The position numbers were made by a program, and so were the translations under genes. Shown here one piece after another: positions 7,645-16,561 of a DNA stretch of 64,000 nucleotides (positions are counted from its first letter, which is position 1; the number at the start of each line of letters is the position of its first letter). The notes beneath the pieces are model-generated. The model saw only the letters and a list, made by a program, of their open reading frames with translations. It made no database searches and was not told where the DNA came from. Source of the DNA: an uncultured Paracoccaceae bacterium (GTDB lineage Bacteria; Pseudomonadota; Alphaproteobacteria; Rhodobacterales; Rhodobacteraceae); contig CALKOT010000054.1 of assembly GCA_938092015.1 (NCBI GenBank), positions 1 to 64,000 on the forward strand. The letters run 5' to 3'.

Positions 7645-8379
7645 ATGAGCAAACCCATATGCCTTATCATCGGCGCCGGTGACTACATTGGCGCGGCCAT
7701 CGCCAAGCGCTTCGCCAAGGGCGGTTACCATATCGCGATGGGCCGCAGGCGCGGCGAAATGTTTGCGCACCTGATTGCCGAGATCGAGGCGGAGGGCGGA
7801 TCCGCCACTGGCTACACCTGGGATGCCCGCAAGGAAGAAACGGCCGAAGAGATGTTTGCGAAGGTTGAGGCTGACCTAGGCCCCATCGACATCTGCATCT
7901 TTAATGTCGGCGGCAATGTCTATTTCCCTATCGCCGATACGACTGAGCGGGTGTTCCGAAAAGTTTGGGAAATGTGTGCTTACGCTGCTTTCCTCTCTGG
8001 CCGGGAAGCTGCGAAATACATGGTGCTGCGTAAACAGGGGTCCATTTTCTTCACTGGCGCGACCGCCTCGATGAAGGGCAATGCAGGCTTTGCCGCCTTC
8101 GCCTCTGGCAAGTTCGCCCTGCGCGGTCTTGCGCAGGCCATGGCGCGTGAGCTTGGCCCGAAAAACATCCATGTCGCGCATCTGATTATCGATGCCGGCG
8201 TCGATACCGAATTCGTCCGCGATCGAAAGCGACAGGCCGGGATTGATCCCAATGACCTGCCCGAAGACACCCTGATGAACCCGATCAGTATTGCTGAGGC
8301 TTACTGGTACCTCCACCACCAGCCCCGCGATGGCTGGACCCATGAACTAGACATACGCCCCTTTGCGGAGAAGTTTTGA
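7645..8379 (+). CDS. SDR-family oxidoreductase with Phe at the catalytic Tyr position
   Basis: The start at 7645 (MSKPICLIIGAGDYIG) gives 244 residues. The N-terminal nucleotide motif is GAGDYIGAAIAKRFA, and ICIFNVGGNVYF corresponds to the NNAG region. The active-site segment reads FTGATASMKGNAGFAAFASGK: where classical SDRs have YxxxK this one has FASGK, while the lysine is kept. I recall related SDRs sharing this pattern but cannot confirm it. The protein may be an atypical dehydrogenase or a non-redox member. It starts one base after the crotonase stop and overlaps the next gene by one base. Confidence 0.85.
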   Translation: MSKPICLIIGAGDYIGAAIAKRFAKGGYHIAMGRRRGEMFAHLIAEIEAEGGSATGYTWDARKEETAEEMFAKVEADLGPIDICIFNVGGNVYFPIADTTERVFRKVWEMCAYAAFLSGREAAKYMVLRKQGSIFFTGATASMKGNAGFAAFASGKFALRGLAQAMARELGPKNIHVAHLIIDAGVDTEFVRDRKRQAGIDPNDLPEDTLMNPISIAEAYWYLHHQPRDGWTHELDIRPFAEKF

Positions 8380-8984
8380 TGAACGTTGAATTCCACTACG
8401 ATTTCGGCAGCCCAAATGCCTATCACAGCCATCAGGTGATCAAGGGGACTGAGGCGCGCACCGGCATTACGTTCAATTACGTCCCGATCCTGCTGGGCGG
8501 CGTTCACAAGTTGACGAACAACCAGTCGCCGATGGCCGCGTTTGGGGCCGTGAAGGGCAAGCTGGACTATCAACGCCGCGAAACCCAGCGGTTCATGAAG
8601 TGGAACGGAATCGATAAGTTTATCTTCAATTCCAACTTCCCCGTCATGACCATCGCGATCATGCGCGGCGCCGTCTATGCCCGCGATAAGCCGTGGTATC
8701 GCGACTACATCGACGCAATGTTCCACCACATGTGGGAAGCGGACAAGAAGATGGACGACCCTGAGGTGATCGGCGCAGCGCTGGCTGAAAGCGGCCTTCC
8801 AGCTGAAGAGATCTTTGCCGCCGTCCAGACGCCAGAGGTCAAGAAAGCCCTGATCGACAGCACCGACGCCAGCGTAGCGCGGGGCAACTTTGGATCCCCC
8901 TGTTTTTATGTCGAGGATGAGATGTACTACGGCAAAGAAACGCTGTGGGAGGTTGAGGAAGAGATCAATCGCCTGAAGGGCTGA
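8379..8984 (+). CDS. 2-hydroxychromene-2-carboxylate isomerase-like, DsbA/GST-kappa-fold protein
   Basis: The protein has 201 residues. The start NVEFHYDFGSPNAYHSHQVI has the DFGSPN motif, with the serine where DsbA has its active cysteine, typical of HCCA isomerases and kappa GSTs. A helical insert follows, and the C-terminal thioredoxin part contains GNFGSPCFYVEDEMYYGKETLWEVEEEI. HCCA isomerase acts in naphthalene breakdown with glutathione; here the presence of a GST gene in the operon supports glutathione chemistry. It is the last gene of the plus-strand arm, followed by a hairpin at 9013-9044. Confidence 0.87.
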   Translation: MNVEFHYDFGSPNAYHSHQVIKGTEARTGITFNYVPILLGGVHKLTNNQSPMAAFGAVKGKLDYQRRETQRFMKWNGIDKFIFNSNFPVMTIAIMRGAVYARDKPWYRDYIDAMFHHMWEADKKMDDPEVIGAALAESGLPAEEIFAAVQTPEVKKALIDSTDASVARGNFGSPCFYVEDEMYYGKETLWEVEEEINRLKG

Positions 8985-9012
8985 ACCTCACCTACCGAAG
9001 TGATCTGTGGAT

Positions 9013-9044
9013 CACGTGTGAAACCGGTGCTGGTTTCACGCGTG
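9013..9044 (+). terminator. Strong hairpin after the catabolic operon, possible terminator or REP-like element
   Basis: A 13-bp stem (12 of 13 pairs; CACGTGTGAAACC with GGTTTCACGCGTG, loop GGTGCT) lies 28 bases after the last plus-strand gene. No T-run follows. A RAYT transposase starts 187 bp downstream, and RAYTs mobilise REP hairpins, so this could be a solitary REP-like unit. I see nothing else supportable between 8985 and 9230. Confidence 0.5.
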
Positions 9045-9230
9045 AAACGCTACCTAATGAGTTGATATACTTGTGATTTAAGGTGTTGTTAACGGTTGGA
9101 TGTCTGGGCGTCAGATACTCCAACTTCCATCTGGAGGGTTTGGCGAGCACCCATCGTTCCACTTTATCCCAAGCACCCTTGGATCAAATGAACCACGGCT
9201 CGCTTGTTTGCCAAAGCCTCACTGATCTCC

Positions 9231-9818
9231 TTAACGATACTCCAGTCGCGACGCTGCGTATTTATCGCTGAAAGTAGTTTTGCGTCCGTCTGTTGCGTCT
9301 TCGCCTTTAGTAAACACGCTACCCCCTGACCAATCCGCGGGAACGATTCCCCGCCTGATATCGCGGTGGAGTGACGAAAAGGGCCATTCACGTGGGCTGG
9401 TGGCCAGCCCATGCGTCACCGGATTTGTCCAGCATCGTTCTACGCAAGCGGCGAAGTCTGTTTCATCCCTGATCTTATGTTCTCGATACAGACGTCGCCA
9501 CAAACCCATCGGCCGCCCGCGCGGCCTGTTGAGGGAGGGCGCGGAACCCTGACGAATTCGGGACGTAGACTGCGCTTTCAGTACCTGCCAGCGGGTTGAA
9601 ACATCATTATCACCTGATGACAGGGTCCAGACGGCATGCAGGTGATCGGGCAATACGACAAAGGCATCGCATACAAAGGGGCGCGTGCGCTGAACGCTGA
9701 TATATGATGCCCTGAGGCTGTCGATCTTGCGGACCAGCAAGTCAGAATGGCGATTTAGAAGCGAAACCGTAAAGAAGTATGAAGCGCCCGTGGACGTATC
9801 GAAATGAGATTTTGGCAT
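9231..9818 (-). mobile_element. REP-associated tyrosine transposase-like protein (RAYT, Y1/HUH family)
   Basis: I choose ATG 9818 (MPKSHFDTSTGASYFFTVSLLNR), which fits the RAYT N-terminus; an upstream TTG would add 14 residues. The protein has 195 residues. Visible motifs are YFFTVSLLNR, FVVLPDHLHAVWTL (HLH, the HUH-type metal site) and the C-terminal LWRRLYREHKIRDETDF then NPVTHGLATSPREWPFSS. In most RAYTs a Tyr lies 3-5 residues before NPV; here the segment reads VERCWTNPV with no Tyr, so strand cleavage may be lost. No flanking REP pair is obvious apart from the hairpin at 9013-9044. Confidence 0.8.
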
Positions 9819-9998
9819 CGGGCGAAAAGACCGGATTCGGATTAATGACCAGTGAACCAACCCTCGAATGAGGTTTGGATACTAATTCAAGATCCGGTGA
9901 ACGTAGGCCGAGGTCAGGGCGTTTTGCGATCAAGCTGGGCTAGATGGTTCAGATCGGCGCAGTATATTCAGCCAAATATTCGGATGCGAAGGGACGCA

Positions 9999-10505
9999 AT
10001 GGAAGGCCATCTTAACAGTCTGATCACAACCTTTGCTCAGCCAGGGGCGGTTCAGTGGCTTGGGGTTCGCCCTGCGCGCCGAGAGCCGATGGTTGAAGTG
10101 CGCTCTACCGAAATCACACTGAATTGCCTGGCAGGCGATCGCCATGACAGCCCCAGCAAACGGGCGGTGTCGTTGATCCAATGGGAACATCTGGCGGTTA
10201 TTGCATCGCTGATGGGAAACGATGCGATTGATCCACTTTTGCTTCGACGCAACATCGTCGTATCCGGCATCAACCTTCTGGGCCTGCGCAAGGCCGAACT
10301 GCGTGTGGGTAGCGGGCTGCTGCGTGGGACAGGCCTTTGCGCGCCTTGTTCACGAATGGAAGAAACGCTGGGCAAGGGCGGCTATTCCGCAGTTCGAGGG
10401 CATGGCGGGATCACGGCTGAAGTGGTTGAGGTCGGCGTTGTAAATGTTGGCGATGTGGTCGAGATGGCGCCTAAGGTAACACCCGTTTTCACAACCAATC
10501 CCTGA
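9999..10505 (+). CDS. MOSC domain-containing protein
   Basis: The start at 9999 (MEGHLNSL) has AAGGGA seven bases upstream; longer in-frame starts add sequence lacking family character. The protein has 168 residues. Key features are LAGDRHDSPSKRAVSLIQWEHL, LRRNIVVSGINLLGL and the conserved cysteine in LRGTGLCAPCSRMEETLG. MOSC domains bind sulfur carried on this cysteine for molybdenum-cofactor-related or sulfur-transfer reactions. It is divergent from the RAYT gene. Its 3' end overlaps the convergent mutT by 17 bases. Confidence 0.85.
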   Translation: MEGHLNSLITTFAQPGAVQWLGVRPARREPMVEVRSTEITLNCLAGDRHDSPSKRAVSLIQWEHLAVIASLMGNDAIDPLLLRRNIVVSGINLLGLRKAELRVGSGLLRGTGLCAPCSRMEETLGKGGYSAVRGHGGITAEVVEVGVVNVGDVVEMAPKVTPVFTTNP

Positions 10506-10887
10506 GGATCGGAATCAGCGGGACATCCGCTGCTGGCATCTCATAGTCGCGCAGGTTCTGTTTTCTGACCCACGCCAACTTTTGCCCTTCGCGGGATTGG
10601 GGCGTGCCTTCCCATTTGCGGCAGGCGAACAGCGGCATCAGCAGGTGGAATTCGTCGTATGAGTGCGACGCAAATGTCAGGGGTGCGAGGCAGCTTTGCC
10701 AGGTGTTGATGCCCAGCTCTTCTTCCAGCTCGCGGATCAGGGCGACCTCGGGCGTCTCACCAGCTTCAACCTTACCGCCCGGAAATTCCCACAGGCCGGC
10801 CAAGGATTTGCCTTCCGGGCGCTGGGCCAGAAGGACACGGCCGTCGCGATCGATCAACGCGACGGCAGACACCAAGACGGTCTTCAC
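10489..10887 (-). CDS. mutT: NUDIX hydrolase, 8-oxo-dGTP diphosphatase MutT type
   Basis: The GTG start at 10887 overlaps the argJ stop by 4 bases (GTGA), giving 132 residues and translational coupling. The NUDIX box GGKVEAGETPEVALIRELEEELG is complete (Gx5Ex7REUxEExGU), and LLAQRPEGKSLAGLWEFPGGK is typical of MutT. MutT sanitises 8-oxo-dGTP to prevent A:T to C:G transversions. The gene order parvulin - argJ - mutT opposite secA agrees with related alphaproteobacteria as far as I recall. Confidence 0.88.
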   Translation of the reverse strand: MKTVLVSAVALIDRDGRVLLAQRPEGKSLAGLWEFPGGKVEAGETPEVALIRELEEELGINTWQSCLAPLTFASHSYDEFHLLMPLFACRKWEGTPQSREGQKLAWVRKQNLRDYEMPAADVPLIPILRDWL

Positions 10888-12263
10888 GAACGATAATCTG
10901 AGTTGATTGTGATGTAGCCGTGGGTGAGGTCGCAGGTCCAAACCTCCGCCGCGCCGTTAGCGATGCCTAGGTCAGCGATAATCTTGATTTCCTTACCCTG
11001 CATGTACTCTGCGCCAGCCTCTTCAGTGTAGCTGTCCGCAACCCAGCCCTTGTCGGCCACAAGGATGTCGCCAAAATGGATCGACAGCTTGTCCCGATTG
11101 GCTGGCTGACCTGATTTGCCAACGGCCATTACAACGCGGCCCCAGTTCGGGTCCTCGCCCGCAATTGCCGTTTTCACCAGAGGAGAGTTCGCGATGGCCC
11201 TTGCGATCACAGCGGCGGAAGCGTCAGTTTTCGCGCCGGTCACTTTGACTGTCACAAACTTGGTAGCGCCTTCGCCGTCGCGCACGATCTGCTTGGCGAG
11301 GTCCTGCAATACCTCGTTCAGTGCGGCCTCGAACACCTCAGTGCGCGGGTCGCGCCGAGAGGAAATGTTCTTGCCGCCAGCCTTGCCGGTTGCCGCGACC
11401 AGCACGGTGTCGGATGTGGAGGTGTCGCTATCAACCGTCGCAGCGTTGAAACTGGTTTTTGTCCCCTCGCTTAGCATCGACTGCAGCAGCGCACGCGATA
11501 CAGGCGCGTCGGTGAAGACATATCCCAGCATGGTCGCCATATCCGGCGCGATCATGCCTGACCCTTTGGCGATGCCTGCGATATTCACAGTGACGCCATC
11601 CAGGTCGACGGTTTTGCCTGCGCCTTTCGGGAAGGTGTCGGTCGTCATGATCGCCTCGGCGGCCAAAGGCAGGTCGCCGGGCGCGAGCATGTCTTTCATC
11701 TCGGCCAGTTTGTCGGTAATCTTATCGGCTGGAAGCGCCTCTCCAATCACGCCAGTCGATGAAATGAAGACGCCCCGCTGCGCCCCGCCGACAGCCTTTG
11801 CGGCGGCCTTGGCTGTGGCGGCGACGCCTTTCATGCCGTTATCGCCAGTGAAGGCGTTGGCGTTGCCTGAGTTGACGACGATGGCGAGGGGGCCTCTCGG
11901 CGCGCCTTTTTTCATCTCAGCCAGTTTGGCTTTGCACCAGTCAACCGGCGCTGACCGCGTGGCTGATTTGGTGAAGACACCCGCGATGGCGGACCCTTCG
12001 GCGACTTCGGCCAGCATCACGTCAAGGCGGTCTTCGTATTTCACCCCTGCAGCGGCTGAAGCGAAACGCACCCCCGCCACCTCTGGCAACGAGGGGAATT
12101 TGGTGGCGAGAGGCGACTGCCCCGGAACAAGCCCTTTGCTGACCGCGATTTTGCTTTCGGTGCGGGCGAGGCGTTTGCGCAGTTTCGCTGCGCGTTCCTC
12201 CAGCTCAGCCAGGGTTTTTTTAGGCTTGGCTTTTTTCGGGGCTTTCTTGTCGTCTTTCGCCAT
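10884..12263 (-). CDS. argJ: Bifunctional glutamate N-acetyltransferase / ornithine acetyltransferase
   Basis: The protein has 459 residues, about 50 more than typical ArgJ. The core starts near KFPSLPEVAGVRFASAAAGVKY and contains the autocleavage site in GMIAPDMATMLGYVFTDAPV, where the Thr of ATML becomes the N-terminal nucleophile of the beta subunit. VNSGNANAFTG and AGEDPNWGRVVMA are further signatures. ArgJ recycles the acetyl group in arginine synthesis. The extra N-terminus is lysine-rich (DDKKAPKKAKPKK) and then a likely helix (LAELEERAAKLRKRLARTE), of unknown role. It lies 7 bp after the parvulin gene. Confidence 0.95.
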   Translation of the reverse strand: MAKDDKKAPKKAKPKKTLAELEERAAKLRKRLARTESKIAVSKGLVPGQSPLATKFPSLPEVAGVRFASAAAGVKYEDRLDVMLAEVAEGSAIAGVFTKSATRSAPVDWCKAKLAEMKKGAPRGPLAIVVNSGNANAFTGDNGMKGVAATAKAAAKAVGGAQRGVFISSTGVIGEALPADKITDKLAEMKDMLAPGDLPLAAEAIMTTDTFPKGAGKTVDLDGVTVNIAGIAKGSGMIAPDMATMLGYVFTDAPVSRALLQSMLSEGTKTSFNAATVDSDTSTSDTVLVAATGKAGGKNISSRRDPRTEVFEAALNEVLQDLAKQIVRDGEGATKFVTVKVTGAKTDASAAVIARAIANSPLVKTAIAGEDPNWGRVVMAVGKSGQPANRDKLSIHFGDILVADKGWVADSYTEEAGAEYMQGKEIKIIADLGIANGAAEVWTCDLTHGYITINSDYRS

Positions 12264-12270
12264 TGTCAGA

Positions 12271-13164
12271 TCACTCTTCGATCAGTTTGTCGTCACGCAG
12301 GCTGCCAAGGCCCGGTGTGCCTTCGATGAACTCAACTGAGCCATCCTCACGCAGGGCCTGAACCATCGCGTCAGTGATCTGGCGGGCCATGTCGCCGGCA
12401 AGTTCCTGATAGACTTCAGACAGAGCAGGCGGGGCTTTTTCACGCGTTTCGAGCAGTTTGATGACGTGCCAGCCGAACTGCGTCTGGATGGGGTCGGATA
12501 CGCCGCCGACTGCAAGTTCTTTTACGCCCGCTTCAAACGCTGGAACCATCTGGCCGTCGCCGAACCAGCCAAGATTACCGCCGTTTGGCCCGGATGGACC
12601 GGTTGAACGCTCTTTGGCGAGTTCGGCAAAATCAACGTCGCCGCGCGCAAGTTCTGCGATTTCCTTCGCGGTTTCCTCTTCGGGGACAAGGATGTGTGAT
12701 GCGTTGAATTCCAGCTTAGGCTCTTCCTGAGCGTAGCGCTGGGCATACTCAGTCTCTACCGCTTCGCCGGTGATGGCGGCGTCGATGCGTTCGCGGGCGT
12801 ACAGCTCAGCCAGATAGCTCATGCGCTGCATTTCCAGCCCGCGTTTGACCGATGGGCGATCTTCCAGCCCGGCGCGGGTCGCAGCCTGGCTAAGAAGGAT
12901 CTGGTTGACCATCTGATTGATCAGTCCGTCATACAGCTGACGATCAGGGATCGACTGATACTGCGGAGGCAATTCGGTACGCAGGGCGACGATATCGCCG
13001 ATGGTGATGTCTTCGCCGTTGACGATGGCGACGACGGTCTGGCCTGTCACTTTGGCGTCAGGATCGGCGGCAGTTTCGGGCGCCGGCGCTTCAGTCGTTT
13101 GGGCCTGAGCGGTCACAGCGAAGGCGGTAAAGCCAAGCGCGATCAGAAAGCGAGACGAGTGCAT
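12271..13164 (-). CDS. Parvulin-type peptidyl-prolyl isomerase, exported (PrsA/SurA-like)
   Basis: The protein has 297 residues. An N-terminal signal peptide (RFLIALGFTAFAVTAQAQ, AQA cleavage) points to the periplasm. Residues 40-120 form an N-terminal SurA-like chaperone segment, and residues 145-245 the rotamase domain: ASHILVPEEETAKEI, FAELAKERSTGPSGPNGGNLGWFGDGQMVP and GVSDPIQTQFGWHVIKL. It assists folding of outer-membrane or secreted proteins. It is divergent from secA, which is functionally apt (export and then periplasmic folding). Confidence 0.9.
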   Translation of the reverse strand: MHSSRFLIALGFTAFAVTAQAQTTEAPAPETAADPDAKVTGQTVVAIVNGEDITIGDIVALRTELPPQYQSIPDRQLYDGLINQMVNQILLSQAATRAGLEDRPSVKRGLEMQRMSYLAELYARERIDAAITGEAVETEYAQRYAQEEPKLEFNASHILVPEEETAKEIAELARGDVDFAELAKERSTGPSGPNGGNLGWFGDGQMVPAFEAGVKELAVGGVSDPIQTQFGWHVIKLLETREKAPPALSEVYQELAGDMARQITDAMVQALREDGSVEFIEGTPGLGSLRDDKLIEE

Positions 13165-13254
13165 GTTTGGGAAGTCCTCCGATGTCGATCGGGCCTAATG
13201 CCCGTTTCAACTGATTTAGCCCCGTTTTCAGGCAGGGCGAGACAGGTGCGCGCG

Positions 13255-13283
13255 TTGACAGGCGCTAGGGGCCATCTTACATG
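13255..13283 (+). promoter_or_regulatory. Candidate sigma-70 promoter of secA
   Basis: A perfect TTGACA at 13255-13260 is followed after 17 bases by TACATG at 13278-13283, a weak -10. It lies 160 bases upstream of the secA start in the gap between the divergent parvulin and secA genes. The rest of the 278-bp gap shows no further feature I can support. Confidence 0.4.
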
Positions 13284-13442
13284 TCCGACCGGCCCTCAGC
13301 GGCCCGTTTGGCGCGCGCGACGCCATTCATCTACGACGTCGGGCCGGGCCGAACAAGCGCCCCACCGGTATTGTCAGATGAATTCCGCGCGACCCGGGCT
13401 GCACGCGCAATCCAGCGTTGGGGGACAGGGTAAGGACATACG

Positions 13443-16400
13443 ATGCTCGGCCTCGGCTCGATCGCGAAAAAAGTATTCGGCTCTTCCAACGACCGTGTCG
13501 TTAAGAGCGTTCAAAAAATCATCGATCAGATCAATGGTCATGAGGATGCGCTTGCGGCGCTGTCTGACGAAGATCTGAAAGCCAAGACAGATGAATACAA
13601 GGCGCGCCACCAAGGTGGTGAAAGCCTGGATGACCTGCTGCCAGAGGCATTCGCCACGGTTCGTGAGGCTGCAAAACGTTCGATTGGCCTGCGTCCTTTC
13701 GATGTGCAGCTGGTTGGCGGCATCATGCTTCACCGGGGCAAGATCGCTGAGATGAAAACCGGTGAGGGTAAGACCCTCGTCGCGACGATGCCGGTCTATC
13801 TGAACGCCCTGACAGGCGGCGGCGTGCATGTCGTCACCGTCAATGACTACCTTGCCCGGCGTGATGCGCAGTGGATGGGGCAGGTCTATGGCTTCCTCGG
13901 TCTGACGACCGGTGTGATCGTCCCCAACCTCGACGACAATGCGCGCAAGCAGGCCTATGCGGCAGATGTCACCTACGCGACAAATAACGAATTGGGATTC
14001 GACTATCTGCGCGACAACATGAAATTCCGGCTGGAAGACATGGCGCAGCGCGGACACAATTTCGCGATCGTGGATGAGGTGGATTCGATCCTCATCGATG
14101 AGGCCCGGACACCGCTGATCATCTCTGGCCCGACCGAAGACATGTCAGAGCTGTATGTTTCGATTAATGAGCTGATCCCGTTCCTGTCCGAGGAACACTT
14201 CGAAATTGACGAGAAAGTCCGCTCAGCGACATTGACTGAAGACGGCAACGAATTTGTCGAAGCGAAGCTGATTGAACTTGGTCAGTTGGCAGAGGGCACT
14301 TCGATCTATGATCCTGAAAATGTCTCACTGGTCCACCACGTCAATCAGGCGCTGCGGGCGCACAAGTTGTTCCTGCGCGACAAGGACTACATCGTCAAAG
14401 ACCGCAAGGTTGTTCTGATTGACGAATTTACCGGTCGCATGATGGACGGTCGGCGCCTGTCCGATGGTCTGCATCAGGCAATTGAGTCCAAGGAAGGCGC
14501 GGATATCCAGCCTGAAAACGTCACGCTGGCCTCTGTCACCTTCCAGAATTACTTTCGCCTATACGACAAGCTGGCCGGCATGACCGGTACGGCGATGACT
14601 GAGGCGGAGGAATTTGCCTCGATCTACGGGCTTGAGGTTGTGGACATTCCGACCAACGTCAAAGTCTCGCGCATCGACGACGATGATCAGGTCTATCGGA
14701 CGGCGGATGAAAAGAATATCGCCATTGTTCAGGCGATCGCCGACGCGCATCTGCGCGGTCAGCCTGTGCTGGTCGGCACGACTTCGATTGAAAAGTCTGA
14801 GCAGCTTGCGGGCATGCTGTCGAACCTGCAGATCCTGAAAGTTGCGGCTGAAAAACTGCGCGCCTGGACCGCGAACCTGCACCAGAAGAAAGATGCCGAT
14901 GAGATCGCCAGCATGAACGCGCAGGCGGATCTGCTGGAAGGCCTCGTCGCCAAAGGAGAAGGCGTGCCGCATCAGGTGCTCAACGCCCGTTTCCACGAAC
15001 AGGAAGCACAAATTATCGCGCAGGCCGGTGCGCCGGGCGCAGTGACAATCGCGACGAACATGGCGGGTCGCGGCACGGACATTAAGCTGGGTGGCAATCC
15101 CGAAGGGCGGATATTGAACGCCTTGATCGAAAGCCAGAAAGAGACAATTCAGGCGCAGGTTCAGCAGGCGGCTGAGGCGATCATCGTCCAGCAGCAGCCC
15201 CTGGACGATCCGGCGCAGGAGCAGGCCCGCAGCCAGTTCATCGCCAACATGGTCGGCCAGCAGATCCTTAGCAGCGCCCAGCAGGTGCTCAAGCAGGAAG
15301 CTGAAGACGGCAAACACCCTGAAATCACTGGCCCAATTGAGGCTGAAGTCGCCGCTGCCAAAGAAAAGGCGCTGGCTGCCGGCGGCCTCTGGGTGCTGTC
15401 CTCAGAACGCCACGAAAGCCGCCGCATCGACAACCAGCTGCGTGGTCGTTCAGGTCGTCAGGGCGACCCGGGGCGGTCGACATTCTACCTGTCGCTGGAA
15501 GACGATCTGATGCGCATTTTCGGGTCCGAGCGGATGGATTCGATGCTGCAAAAGCTGGGCCTGAACGAAGGCGAAGCGATTGTTCATTCCTGGGTGAATA
15601 AGGCGATTGAAAAATCGCAGGCCAAAGTTGAGGCGCGGAACTTTGATATCCGCAAGAACCTCCTGAAATTCGATGACGTGATGAACGATCAGCGTAAGGC
15701 GATCTTCAGCCAGCGACGCGAAGTGATGGAAAGTTCCGACCTGTCCGACACCGTCGAAGAAATGCGCCAGTCCGTCATCGACGATCTGGTCGCAACTCAC
15801 ATGCCTGAACGCGCCTATGCCGATCAATGGGATACTGACGCGCTGGAAGAGGGTGTTCAGGAATATTTCCATCAGGACCTGCCGGTGAAAGACTGGGCGG
15901 CTGAGGAAGGCGTCGACGACGAAGCGATGCGGGAACGTCTGACTGCTGCGACCAACGAGAATGCAGCAAAACGAGTCGCCAAGCACGGCGCAGAGCGTAT
16001 GCGCCAGGTTGAGAAGACTTTGCTGCTGGAAGGAATCGACGGCGGTTGGCGTGACCATCTGACGATGCTCGACCACCTGAGATCAGTTGTCGGTCTGCGC
16101 GGTTATGCGCAGCGCGATCCTCTGAATGAGTTCAAGCAGGAAGCGTTTGAGTTGTTCGATACATTGATGACCAATCTGCGTTCGGACGTCACCAAACGCT
16201 TGTCGGCAGAAGACTACCCGGCCGATCCAGCGGATATCGAAAACCGCATTTCGCCAGAAATTCTTGCAGCGATGCAAGGCGCCCAGGCGGCGCCGGTGCC
16301 TGAAGCTGAACTTGTCGGCGCGGCGCCGGCCTCTGATCCGACGATTGAGGCGCCAGCGGAAGCGCGTGGCGGCCAACCCTTGCGGAGCGCGTCCGTCGCA

Positions 16401-16502
16401 TTGGATCCAAACGATCCATCGACCTGGGGCAAAGTCGGGCGGAACGATGCATGCCCGTGCGGATCAGGCAAAAAATATAAGCATTGCCACGGTAAAGCCT
16501 GA
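13443..16502 (+). CDS. secA: Preprotein translocase ATPase SecA, extended form
   Basis: SecA drives export through SecYEG. At 1019 residues it is roughly 110 longer than usual alphaproteobacterial SecA (about 900). Walker A (MKTGEGKT, near residue 105-111), [13 protein letters not shown] and [18 protein letters not shown] are intact, as are [14 protein letters not shown] and the C-terminal zinc motif [16 protein letters not shown]. The extra length lies in the second nucleotide-binding domain: one insert at about residues 462-505 ([20 protein letters not shown] region) and a Gln/Ala-rich one at about 563-634. The frame is open throughout. AAGGA precedes the ATG. Confidence 0.97.
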   Translation: MLGLGSIAKKVFGSSNDRVVKSVQKIIDQINGHEDALAALSDEDLKAKTDEYKARHQGGESLDDLLPEAFATVREAAKRSIGLRPFDVQLVGGIMLHRGKIAEMKTGEGKTLVATMPVYLNALTGGGVHVVTVNDYLARRDAQWMGQVYGFLGLTTGVIVPNLDDNARKQAYAADVTYATNNELGFDYLRDNMKFRLEDMAQRGHNFAIVDEVDSILIDEARTPLIISGPTEDMSELYVSINELIPFLSEEHFEIDEKVRSATLTEDGNEFVEAKLIELGQLAEGTSIYDPENVSLVHHVNQALRAHKLFLRDKDYIVKDRKVVLIDEFTGRMMDGRRLSDGLHQAIESKEGADIQPENVTLASVTFQNYFRLYDKLAGMTGTAMTEAEEFASIYGLEVVDIPTNVKVSRIDDDDQVYRTADEKNIAIVQAIADAHLRGQPVLVGTTSIEKSEQLAGMLSNLQILKVAAEKLRAWTANLHQKKDADEIASMNAQADLLEGLVAKGEGVPHQVLNARFHEQEAQIIAQAGAPGAVTIATNMAGRGTDIKLGGNPEGRILNALIESQKETIQAQVQQAAEAIIVQQQPLDDPAQEQARSQFIANMVGQQILSSAQQVLKQEAEDGKHPEITGPIEAEVAAAKEKALAAGGLWVLSSERHESRRIDNQLRGRSGRQGDPGRSTFYLSLEDDLMRIFGSERMDSMLQKLGLNEGEAIVHSWVNKAIEKSQAKVEARNFDIRKNLLKFDDVMNDQRKAIFSQRREVMESSDLSDTVEEMRQSVIDDLVATHMPERAYADQWDTDALEEGVQEYFHQDLPVKDWAAEEGVDDEAMRERLTAATNENAAKRVAKHGAERMRQVEKTLLLEGIDGGWRDHLTMLDHLRSVVGLRGYAQRDPLNEFKQEAFELFDTLMTNLRSDVTKRLSAEDYPADPADIENRISPEILAAMQGAQAAPVPEAELVGAAPASDPTIEAPAEARGGQPLRSASVALDPNDPSTWGKVGRNDACPCGSGKKYKHCHGKA

Positions 16503-16561
16503 TATAGTTAGACATTGGCGAGGGTGGACTCGCCAGTGTCAAAAGCGACCGATTTTACGTG

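Noticed and set aside
11116-12339. Long plus-strand open frame antisense to argJ
   Set aside because: It is a GC-rich shadow of argJ; the minus-strand frame has all ArgJ motifs.
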